NCBI RefSeq assembly: GCF_001677275.1
Contig: NZ_CP016178.1
Coordinates: forward strand, 124,001-188,000
Length of the DNA: 64,000 nt
Direction: 5' to 3'
Source of the DNA: Vibrio breoganii
GTDB taxonomy: Bacteria; Pseudomonadota; Gammaproteobacteria; Enterobacterales; Vibrionaceae
The position numbers and the translations under genes were made by a program. Under the pieces are notes generated by a model. That model was not told the origin of the DNA and searched no databases. It saw only the letters and a program-made list of their open reading frames with translations. Positions 37,319 to 44,740 of this stretch are shown piece after piece (position 1 is the first letter of the stretch; each line of letters opens with the position of its first letter).

Positions 37319-38557
37319 ATGGCGGGCGACAATAACTATAGTCTTGGGCCGGTTCCAGCCGAGGCAAGAAAAGGTATGGCATCATTAACCATGGTGATGT
37401 TAGGACTGACTTTCTTCTCGGCGAGTATGTGGACTGGTGGTTCACTGGGCACTGGGCTTAACTTCAACGACTTCTTCCTCGCTGTTCTCATCGGCAACCT
37501 TATCCTCGGTATCTACACTTCTTTTCTTGGCTACATCGGTGCTTCCACCGGACTATCTACTCACTTATTAGCGCGTTTCTCTTTTGGTACTAAAGGCTCT
37601 TGGCTTCCGTCAGCACTGCTGGGCGGTACTCAAGTAGGTTGGTTTGGTGTTGGTGTTGCAATGTTTGCTATCCCAGTGCAAAAAGCGACAGGCATTGATA
37701 CCAACGTTCTTATCGTCATATCTGGTCTACTGATGACAGGTACAGTTTACTTCGGTATCAAAGCGCTAATGGTGCTCTCTGCCATTGCGGTTCCTGCGAT
37801 TGCGGTGCTAGGCGGTTATTCAGTATTAACCGCTGTGGACAGTGTTGGCGGTCTTGACCAGCTGCAACTTATCCAACCAGAAACCCCTATCGATTTCTCA
37901 GTTGCTTTGGCTATGGTTGTTGGTTCGTTTATTAGTGCTGGTACCTTAACTGCTGATTTTGTCCGTTTTGGCAAGAAAGCATCGGGTGCGGTTGTTATTA
38001 CCATGGTTGCATTCTTCATCGGCAACTCGCTAATGTTTATCTTTGGTGCTGCGGGGGCTGCGGCAACGGGTCAAGCGGATATCTCTGATGTGATGATGGC
38101 GCAAGGCTTATTGCTTCCTGCGATTATCGTGTTGGGCTTGAATATCTGGACCACCAACGAAAATGCGCTGTATGCATCAGGTCTTGGTTTCTCAAACATT
38201 ACCGGTCGTTCAAGCACCATGCTATCAATTATCAATGGCTTGGTTGGTACTATCTTTGCGCTGTGGCTGTACAACAACTTTGTTGGCTGGCTGACTTTCT
38301 TGTCGCTAGCAATCCCACCAATCGGTGGCGTTATCATTGCTGACTTCATGATGAACAAAAAACGTTATAAAGACTTCGCTAAAGTAGAGTTTGTTGCGGT
38401 AAACTGGGCAGCAATTATTGCTATGGTAGTCGGTGTTGCATCAGGCAAATTCATCCCAGGTATCGTGCCATTGAATGCGGTATTGGGCGGTGCGATTTGT
38501 TACTTGATTCTTAACCCGTTGCTTAATAAAAAATCCCTCACGGAACAAACGGCTTAA
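37319..38557 (+). CDS. codB: cytosine permease
   Basis: The 412-residue NCS1-family carrier has about twelve membrane segments with family stretches GASTGLSTHLLARFSFGTKGSW, TLTADFVRFGK and NIWTTNENALYASGLGFSNITG. CodB brings cytosine into the cell with a cation. ATG 37319 with ACGGAG upstream is preferred to ATG 37298. It is 9 nt before codA, in the usual codBA order. Confidence 0.92.
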   Translation: MAGDNNYSLGPVPAEARKGMASLTMVMLGLTFFSASMWTGGSLGTGLNFNDFFLAVLIGNLILGIYTSFLGYIGASTGLSTHLLARFSFGTKGSWLPSALLGGTQVGWFGVGVAMFAIPVQKATGIDTNVLIVISGLLMTGTVYFGIKALMVLSAIAVPAIAVLGGYSVLTAVDSVGGLDQLQLIQPETPIDFSVALAMVVGSFISAGTLTADFVRFGKKASGAVVITMVAFFIGNSLMFIFGAAGAAATGQADISDVMMAQGLLLPAIIVLGLNIWTTNENALYASGLGFSNITGRSSTMLSIINGLVGTIFALWLYNNFVGWLTFLSLAIPPIGGVIIADFMMNKKRYKDFAKVEFVAVNWAAIIAMVVGVASGKFIPGIVPLNAVLGGAICYLILNPLLNKKSLTEQTA

Positions 38558-38566
38558 AGGTAATTT

Positions 38567-39844
38567 ATGAGCTCATTATTAATCAATAATGCACGACTTC
38601 CAGGAAAAGTAGGCCTGCAACAAATCCTGATTGAAGATGGCAAATTCGCACGTATTGTGAACGCTACTTCAATCGTTGATTTTGAAGGCAAGACTCTGGA
38701 TGCCGAGGGTGGTATTGCGGTTGCTCCTTTTTGTGAGCCCCATATCCATTTAGATGCAACTCAAACGGCGGGTGAACCAAGCTGGAATATCTCGGGTACC
38801 TTGTTTGAAGGTATCGAGCGTTGGGCAGAGCGTAAGCAAACCCTGACCATGGAAGATGTGAAGTCTCGTGCTAAGCAGACCTTAAAATGGCAGATAGCCA
38901 ACGGTATTCAACACGTACGTACTCACGTTGATGTTTCAGACCCGACACTGCTCGCTCTGCGCGCGCTGGTAGAAGTGCGTGAAGAGATGAAACAGTGGGT
39001 GGATATCCAGATTGTGGCTTTCCCACAAGAGGGCATCCTTTCTTATCCAAACGGCAAAGAGTTGCTTGAAGAAGCGGTGCAGCTTGGTGCAGATGTCATT
39101 GGCGCTATCCCGCACTTTGAGTTTACCCGTGAATATGGGGTTGAATCTCTGCACTACATCTTTGAGTTGGCTCGCAAATATGACTGTTTGATTGATGTGC
39201 ATTGTGATGAAATTGATGATGAGCAGTCACGCTTTGTAGAAACTCTGGCAGCGCTTGCTCATAAATATGAGATGGGCGATAAAGTTACCGCTAGCCATAC
39301 CACTGCAATGGGTTCGTACAACGGCGCGTATGCGTCTCGTTTGTTCCGTTTATTGAAGATGTCAGGCATTAGCTTTGTGGCTAACCCGCTAGTGAACACT
39401 CACTTGCAAGGCCGCTTCGACGACTATCCAAAGCGTCGCGGTGTGACTCGTGTGAAAGAGATGCTTGAAGCGAACATCAATGTTTGTTTCGGTCACGATG
39501 ATGTGTTTGATCCATGGTACCCACTAGGCACTGCGAATATGCTTCAAGTGCTGCATATGGGACTGCATGTTACGCAGGTAATGGGTTACGACCAGATCAA
39601 TCACTCTCTGGACTTGATCAGCACTAACTCAGCGAAAGCGCTAAACATTCAAGAACACTACGGTATCGAAGAAGGCAAACCAGGCAGTCTTCTTATCTTA
39701 CCTGCTGAAAATGGCTTCGACGCGGTTCGCCGTCAGGTACCCGTACGTTACTCAGTGCGCCATGGCCAAGTGATTGCCGAGACACAGCCTGCACAAACGT
39801 CAATTCACTTAGACGAAGAAGAAGCGGTAACGTTTAAGCGTTAA
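38567..39844 (+). CDS. codA: cytosine deaminase
   Basis: The 425-residue amidohydrolase has the metal-binding HxH in [44 protein letters not shown] and the Asp of [20 protein letters not shown]. CodA hydrolyses cytosine to uracil and ammonia in the cytoplasm, giving both a pyrimidine and nitrogen. Length and motif order match the E. coli enzyme. Confidence 0.93.
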   Translation: MSSLLINNARLPGKVGLQQILIEDGKFARIVNATSIVDFEGKTLDAEGGIAVAPFCEPHIHLDATQTAGEPSWNISGTLFEGIERWAERKQTLTMEDVKSRAKQTLKWQIANGIQHVRTHVDVSDPTLLALRALVEVREEMKQWVDIQIVAFPQEGILSYPNGKELLEEAVQLGADVIGAIPHFEFTREYGVESLHYIFELARKYDCLIDVHCDEIDDEQSRFVETLAALAHKYEMGDKVTASHTTAMGSYNGAYASRLFRLLKMSGISFVANPLVNTHLQGRFDDYPKRRGVTRVKEMLEANINVCFGHDDVFDPWYPLGTANMLQVLHMGLHVTQVMGYDQINHSLDLISTNSAKALNIQEHYGIEEGKPGSLLILPAENGFDAVRRQVPVRYSVRHGQVIAETQPAQTSIHLDEEEAVTFKR

Positions 39845-39870
39845 TCCCTAAACCTCTTGAGTTAAAAGCC

Positions 39871-39899
39871 AGATCCCTCGATTTATCGAGGGATTTTTA
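39871..39899 (+). terminator. intrinsic terminator after codA
   Basis: ATCCCTCGAT and ATCGAGGGAT pair around a short TT loop and are followed by TTTT. It lies about 27 nt after the codA stop. Confidence 0.85.
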
Positions 39900-40364
39900 C
39901 ATTCCACTGTAGTTTACTTCTTTTATCCCCCTAAATGAGCCAGCACGACCCTTTCTAATATTTAAGAATGCTGTTTTTGAAGTACTTGAAGTAATGGCAA
40001 ACGCATAACAACTAATTTGCTGGTCATCTGCTCCCTTAAAGCCAGTGTAAAAACAGATTATTGAGAGAAACAAAGGTTTAAAAGACTGACTTTCAATCAC
40101 GGTTACGCACGAATCTGTTGTGCGAAATTTCTAAGCTATTGAATAATAAAGAAATAAAAGAAATGCTTTGATTCATAGTGTGCCTTGAATCGAAGGCAAT
40201 GTGTAATTGCATGACTTTCAACTAAAAAACTAGATCCATACTATATGATATGGCTATGTTTCAGTTGGTTAGGTGAAATGTTTGGGATATGCTGAATATA
40301 TGAATTCGTGCTGGCACGATATTCAAATGTTATGTGCTTGAAGTGGAAATAATAAGGACATTCA
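39900..40364. other. AT-rich intergenic region, no gene supported
   Basis: Base composition drops clearly in AT-rich direction from about 40.1 kb. A 67-codon minus-strand frame at 39897-40100 has no recognisable motif, and its stop overlaps the codA terminator; I do not count it. No repeat or RNA motif was recognised. Confidence 0.4.
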
Positions 40365-40679
40365 ATGAAGTTCAATCATTTAGGTATACCAACAACAGAA
40401 CGGTTCGATGGTGAAATAGATTTACCTCATTTAAAAATGACAGTGTCTGACCATCAAAATAATCCCTATGGGATCCAGTGGCAGCGTTTTTGGACTGATG
40501 CTCCATATCCAGAGTTGGTAAAAACAGTTCCTCATGCCGCTTTTGAAGTTGATAATTTGATGGATGAGATTAAAGGTAAAAAAGTCATAATTGAACCTAA
40601 TTCACCAAGCGAAGGCTTAATTGTCGCCTTTATTGAGGTAAACGGCGCTCCAGTTGAATTAATGGAATATTCCAAATAA
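40365..40679 (+). CDS. VOC-like small protein
   Basis: The 104-residue protein (MKFNHLGIPTTERFDGE ... PHAAFEVDNLMDEIKGKKVIIEP ... IVAFIEVNGAPVELMEYSK) has a glyoxalase-like pattern, including the final Glu expected for a VOC metal ligand. AAGGA stands eight bases before the ATG. Codon use is AT-rich, unlike most of the window, suggesting acquired DNA. Function is unknown. Confidence 0.7.
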   Translation: MKFNHLGIPTTERFDGEIDLPHLKMTVSDHQNNPYGIQWQRFWTDAPYPELVKTVPHAAFEVDNLMDEIKGKKVIIEPNSPSEGLIVAFIEVNGAPVELMEYSK

Positions 40680-40719
40680 TTGGTTTGGAAAGTTGGTTGT
40701 CAGCACGTGTTATTGCGAC

Positions 40720-41200
40720 GTTAGCTTACAAGGGGAAATATGGAACATCGACAATATAATCCTGAATTTAAGTCTATGTGTTTGGATCTTTTCGATAGTA
40801 ATTTGGGAGTTTTCTTTGATGCATCAGAACGTCAGGAATTTAGTGACTATTTAGATTCTTTAAATAAGGATTCTTCTTATTTTATTGGTATTCATGATGG
40901 TTTAGTTGTTTCTTGTGGTGGACTTAGCGAAAGCTCAGACAAAGCGGGCTTAACTTGGGGAATGGTTCGCAGGAATCACCATGGTAGTGGGTTTGGTACT
41001 AAACTCACTGATTTTCGACTATCCAAAATTCGAGAAATCGGACAGATCAATGTCGTACTGATAGAAACTTCGCAGCATACACAGGGTTTTTATTTAAAGC
41101 GTGGCTTTACGCAAACCAAAGTCGTTAAAAATGGATTTGGGAAAGGCATAGACTGTGTGTCTATGGAATTAAACATTACGCGTTGAGATAGTAAGCTAAC
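40720..41200. repeat. perfect 10-bp inverted repeats flanking an acetyltransferase gene
   Basis: GTTAGCTTAC at 40720-40729 and GTAAGCTAAC at 41191-41200 are exact reverse complements, bracketing a single gene. The ends look like the GTTRRRY/RYYYAAC core sites of integron cassettes. After the right end, AACGCGTG follows about 30 nt on, as in Vibrio attC sites, but I could not build a full attC fold. Confidence 0.4.
40740..41186 (+). CDS. GNAT family N-acetyltransferase
   Basis: The 148-residue protein has a compact GNAT fold: HDGLVVSCGGLSE, then the acetyl-CoA loop VRRNHHGSGFGTKLTDFRLSKIRE, and STSQHTQGFYLKRGFTQTKVVKNGFG with the C-terminal beta bulge. AAGGGGAAAT precedes the ATG. It is AT-rich and sits between perfect 10-bp inverted repeats, so it may have come in as a mobile cassette. 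The substrate is not known. Confidence 0.8.
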   Translation: MEHRQYNPEFKSMCLDLFDSNLGVFFDASERQEFSDYLDSLNKDSSYFIGIHDGLVVSCGGLSESSDKAGLTWGMVRRNHHGSGFGTKLTDFRLSKIREIGQINVVLIETSQHTQGFYLKRGFTQTKVVKNGFGKGIDCVSMELNITR

Positions 41201-41438
41201 AAAACTAAAGTCTGATTCGTAAACGCGTGCCGACTCGCTTTCGCTCAAACATAGCACCCGTTCACCCTCCGCTTATAGTGGCACTAGTGTTGCGCAAAGT
41301 GGCCTGCTTTACATTAAATGCCAGTTTCCTAACTTTCTGTAATTCATGAAGTTTTAACCATATAAGCAGTGACATTACTTAGTCTCCACTCTAGTCTAAA
41401 GAGAGACCAATATCTGTCCTCGAATGAAAGGGTACGCC

Positions 41439-42104
41439 ATGCTAAGGAAAGCACTGTTCGCGTTGTTGTGTGTCAGTCCAATGAGCTTGAAAAGCAGTCT
41501 AATTAGTCGATTCGTTTTACTCTGCATCCTAACGTACCCTATGGCCGTTTTTAGTGATGACAGTGTAGTAAAGCATGTAGAAAAATCGGTGTTGGAGACA
41601 GATGCTATACCTAGCGGTAATACAGTTTGGCTATACACTAGCAAGGACGCTGAGCGAAAAGAAACCTTATATCGCGCCCGCTTTGTTACCCAGATGAGCA
41701 CCACTTGCTTGTCCAAAATTGATTTTTCTTCGCCACAGGTTCTTGATCAAATAAACCGCAAAACGAAATTTATCGAAGAAGATGGGCAACTCAGAGGAGA
41801 GCGCCCTGCAGGACTGTTAACCATCACCTTTGATACTGATATTGAAGAGTCCGATTCTTTGACACAAACACCGGCTTATTTCTCTGTTAAACAGCGTCTA
41901 TACAACTACAATATGTTCGTTGAAGAGGCGAGGTTTAGTTTTGTGCTTTCGCCAACCACAGCAAGCAGTATGCTGGTGGATGTTAGTGCAAGCAATCGAG
42001 TGAGTAGTGGCATTCCTGGATGGGTCAACAACATGTTTCAGTCCAATGTAGAAGACAAGGTTCTGCATTTTCAGAGTGCCTTAATCAGGCTTTGCTCAAA
42101 ATAG
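41439..42104 (+). CDS. hypothetical secreted protein
   Basis: The 221-residue form (start ATG 41439, with AAAGGG six bases upstream) has a hydrophobic N-terminus ending in LCILTYPMAVFSDD, a likely signal peptide cleaved after Ser. The mature part has a Cys near CLSKIDF and a terminal RLCSK, which could form a disulfide. No family is recognised. A small membrane protein gene follows 13 nt later, so the two are likely co-transcribed. The start could also be 41424 or 41481. Confidence 0.6.
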   Translation: MLRKALFALLCVSPMSLKSSLISRFVLLCILTYPMAVFSDDSVVKHVEKSVLETDAIPSGNTVWLYTSKDAERKETLYRARFVTQMSTTCLSKIDFSSPQVLDQINRKTKFIEEDGQLRGERPAGLLTITFDTDIEESDSLTQTPAYFSVKQRLYNYNMFVEEARFSFVLSPTTASSMLVDVSASNRVSSGIPGWVNNMFQSNVEDKVLHFQSALIRLCSK

Positions 42105-42117
42105 GGAAGATAACATT

Positions 42118-42597
42118 GTGGGTGCAGAATCTTATTGGTTGATTGCTCTTGCTATGGCTGGGCTGAGTGTGTGGAAAACCTATACTGGCCCTGCATTGGC
42201 CGGCTTTCTCTCGTTAAGCTATCCAGAGATGTTCATGTTTAATGTGCTTCCTGCAATGGTTGCTGGTGGGTTTGGTTGGTACTTCGGTACGGTATTGCAT
42301 CTTCCTTTGCCCTTTCGCAAACAGGTTCGTTTTCGCCCAAAACTTCGTAAGTTCCTCAGGGCATGGAATAACTACGGGCAAGTCAGTATGGCTTTGTTAG
42401 CCCCCATTCTCATTGGTATTCCACTATTTACTTTGGTTTCCCGCAAGTTAAAACAGCGCTTCGCAACGACTTTCCTACTGCTTTTTCTTTCGATATTACT
42501 GTGTAGCGGTATTAGCTATTTTGGATTTCTGCTGTTTAATTGGCAAGAATATATCGCAATAGATACTTTGCTCCCTAATAGTGTAACCACCCATTAG
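42118..42597 (+). CDS. hypothetical membrane protein
   Basis: The 159-residue protein starts at GTG after AGGGAAG. It has about four membrane helices (YWLIALAMAGLSVW; MFMFNVLPAMVAGGFGWYFG; VSMALLAPILIGIPLFTLV; TFLLLFLSILLCSGISYFGFLL) and a basic loop (FRKQVRFRPKLRKFLRAW). It resembles small inner-membrane proteins without assigned function and is paired with the preceding secreted protein gene. Confidence 0.65.
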   Translation: MGAESYWLIALAMAGLSVWKTYTGPALAGFLSLSYPEMFMFNVLPAMVAGGFGWYFGTVLHLPLPFRKQVRFRPKLRKFLRAWNNYGQVSMALLAPILIGIPLFTLVSRKLKQRFATTFLLLFLSILLCSGISYFGFLLFNWQEYIAIDTLLPNSVTTH

Positions 42598-42743
42598 CTT
42601 AGTGAGCTAACCATTTGTTTTCATTAATTATTTGTTGCAAATTATAGTGATTATCGTTCAGGGAGTTGATAAGGATTAACTTTATTAGAGGCTTGCTACC
42701 GTAACCTGATTTGAGTGTTAATTAATCAAGGAACGAAAGCAGT

Positions 42744-43370
42744 ATGAAATTTAAGTCGATTGTCGCACTCTCATGTTTGGCGTCTTTTGGGGTTATGGCA
42801 GATCATGAGCACACCATTATCGATGGGCTAGACTTCGGTCCTTTAGCTCAACTAGTGGGCACTTGGAAATCGGTTGAAAGTGGTGGGGTAGATATCTCTC
42901 CTGCGCAAACTGGTACTCCACAAGGTGAAGGGGCTCCTGCTATTACGCCTTTTTATGAAGTGATGACCTTTGAAGTTGCGGCAGATGCGGTGAATGCCAG
43001 TGAGCAAACCTTGGTTGCTTTGTACTACAAGCAAGAAGTCTTTAGAAAGGCTGACGATTCAAAATTCCATGACCAACGTGGCTACTTTATTTACGATAAG
43101 GACAACCAAATCGTATACAACTCTTTCTGTGTGCCAAGAACGACCTGCGTAACGGCAGAGGGTGTAGCTGGCAATGAAATGACGCTTAAGGTCTCTGATC
43201 GTGGCATCGCTGAATCAAACTATATGTTGAACAATGCCTCTACCACGGACTTCTCTATGAACATTAAGGTCGATGGCGATACTTTGACGTACTCGCAAAC
43301 AACGGCTCTTGATATCTACAATAAGTCATTTGCTCATACAGATTCATCGGTACTAGAGAGAGTGAAGTAG
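42744..43370 (+). CDS. secreted nitrobindin-like (haem-binding beta-barrel) protein
   Basis: The 208-residue precursor has a signal peptide (MKFKSIVALSCLASFGVMA). The rest resembles the nitrobindin/THAP4 barrel: LAQLVGTWKSVESGGVDISP, PFYEVMTFEVA, LVALYYKQEVFRK, FHDQRGYFIYDKDNQIVYNSFCVP. Such barrels bind haem or fatty-acid-like ligands. The usual haem-ligand His near the C-terminus is not obvious, so ligand binding is uncertain. AAGGAACG precedes the start. Confidence 0.7.
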   Translation: MKFKSIVALSCLASFGVMADHEHTIIDGLDFGPLAQLVGTWKSVESGGVDISPAQTGTPQGEGAPAITPFYEVMTFEVAADAVNASEQTLVALYYKQEVFRKADDSKFHDQRGYFIYDKDNQIVYNSFCVPRTTCVTAEGVAGNEMTLKVSDRGIAESNYMLNNASTTDFSMNIKVDGDTLTYSQTTALDIYNKSFAHTDSSVLERVK

Positions 43371-43394
43371 TCATCGATTTGTCTTAGTGTGTTC

Positions 43395-43424
43395 AAGGGC
43401 AGTAGCGTTGCTGCCCTTGTTGTT
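43395..43424 (+). terminator. intrinsic terminator after the nitrobindin-like gene
   Basis: AAGGGCAG (43395-43402) pairs with CTGCCCTT (43411-43418), followed by GTTGTT. It also lies just past the stop of the minus-strand MFS gene. Confidence 0.75.
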
Positions 43425-43426
43425 AC

Positions 43427-44611
43427 TTAATTTGGATAGCGCTGCTTAATAGACGTCAAATTCAAAACTAGGTTGCCGATAAACAGAACTACAATCGATG
43501 CGATTAGAATCTGGGTGGGTTCGAAAGGTAGCTTGGCGGTAATTGCCGGTGTTGCGCCTGCCACAAAGGCTGAGATGCACCCCACCATTGAACTGGCCGT
43601 CCCGGCTTTTTTCGACACCAGAGAGAAGGCATACACAAAGGTGTGGATATAGATGATCGAGGCGGTAAAGAAGCAGACTGCAGGAAAGGCAATAAACATC
43701 CAACTCTTTGCACCTAAGATGAGATAGCAAATCCCAAGCGCTACTCCACTGCCAATTCCTAGGGCATAAATCCGCATCAACCAGCGTTTATTCCATCGTT
43801 CTTTTGCCAACAACCATCGGTAGAACAACTGACCGCCAAGCCAAAAAAGGCCCATAAGTAAGCTCACCTGACCGTAGAAATCTGCGGACTTGTTAAAGCC
43901 TTCTTGAAAGATATAAGTAGCAAAGACATTGAAGGATGAGATGATGGCATACACCATACCTGCCGCTATGGTCAGCCTGATAAATTGATCTTTGGTCAAC
44001 ACATATGAGTAGCTGTCGATAAGGGTGCTGAGGTTAAAGCTAATGCGTTTCTTGATAGTTTCTGTGAGCACGATGGTGACAAAAATTGAGATAATACCGC
44101 TCATAGCCGCCAAGAAATAAAAGACTGACTGCCAGCCAAACCATGACTGCAGGTGCCCTCCTATAAAAGGCGCAACAATAGGCCCCATAGCCCAGACTAA
44201 GCCAAGTGTTGCAAAGTGTTTGCTTAGTTCTTCTCCTTCAAATACATCAGCAAACACTGCTCGCCCTATAACGCCAAAAAACCCCGCACAGAACCCTTGT
44301 ATGACCCTAAGAATAATAATTTCATTCAGGCTAGAAGCATGCGCACATAAAAACAGCGAGACACTAAATAAAATGGCACTAACAGAGCAAAGCCACTTTC
44401 GACCAAGCACGTCAGAGATATAACCAGACAGTATTTGAGTGACCGCATAGGCCATCAAATATGAAGAGACGATTAGGCTACCGGAATGGGCACTCTCGCC
44501 AAAGTACTGAGTAATCGCAGGCAGCGAAGGCACCATGATATCCACTGCAAACCCGAGAGTGAGGGTGAGTGCAAAGACGGAATAAAAACACGTTTTTTGC
44601 AGAGCATTCAT
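43427..44611 (-). CDS. MFS drug-efflux-type transporter (Bcr/CflA-like)
   Basis: The 394-residue protein has twelve membrane helices, starting MNALQKTCFYSVFALTLTLGFAVDIMVPSLPAI. It carries the MFS motif SGYISDVLGRKWLC and FCAGFFGVIGRAVFADVFEG, in the Bcr/CflA and EmrD group that exports small toxic compounds by proton exchange. A longer frame from GTG 44707 begins inside the loop of the ccoP terminator, so I prefer ATG 44611. Substrate unknown. Confidence 0.82.
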   Translation of the reverse strand: MNALQKTCFYSVFALTLTLGFAVDIMVPSLPAITQYFGESAHSGSLIVSSYLMAYAVTQILSGYISDVLGRKWLCSVSAILFSVSLFLCAHASSLNEIIILRVIQGFCAGFFGVIGRAVFADVFEGEELSKHFATLGLVWAMGPIVAPFIGGHLQSWFGWQSVFYFLAAMSGIISIFVTIVLTETIKKRISFNLSTLIDSYSYVLTKDQFIRLTIAAGMVYAIISSFNVFATYIFQEGFNKSADFYGQVSLLMGLFWLGGQLFYRWLLAKERWNKRWLMRIYALGIGSGVALGICYLILGAKSWMFIAFPAVCFFTASIIYIHTFVYAFSLVSKKAGTASSMVGCISAFVAGATPAITAKLPFEPTQILIASIVVLFIGNLVLNLTSIKQRYPN

Positions 44612-44687
44612 TAACTTGGCAACTCTTGAGGGCGACTTTTCAGTATAGAAGAGATTGTTGAGAAATAAGGGCGGGTTGGACTGACTA

Positions 44688-44723
44688 TAAAAAAGAGGTC
44701 CCGACACATTGCCGAGACCTCTT
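44688..44723 (-). terminator. intrinsic terminator of the cbb3 oxidase operon
   Basis: Reading minus, AAGAGGTC (44723-44716) pairs with GACCTCTT (44700-44693), with further pairing inside, and a run of T follows. It closes the cco operon just after the long CcoP gene. Confidence 0.85.
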
Positions 44724-44740
44724 GTTCGCTGCCTTGAAAC

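Noticed and set aside
39897-40100. 67-codon minus-strand frame after codA
   Set aside because: No motif or ribosome site and it overlaps the codA terminator.
32076-41294. GCACTAGTGTTGCG shared by 32076-32089 and 41281-41294
   Set aside because: A 14-base repeat in 64 kb is within what chance gives, and the flanks do not match.
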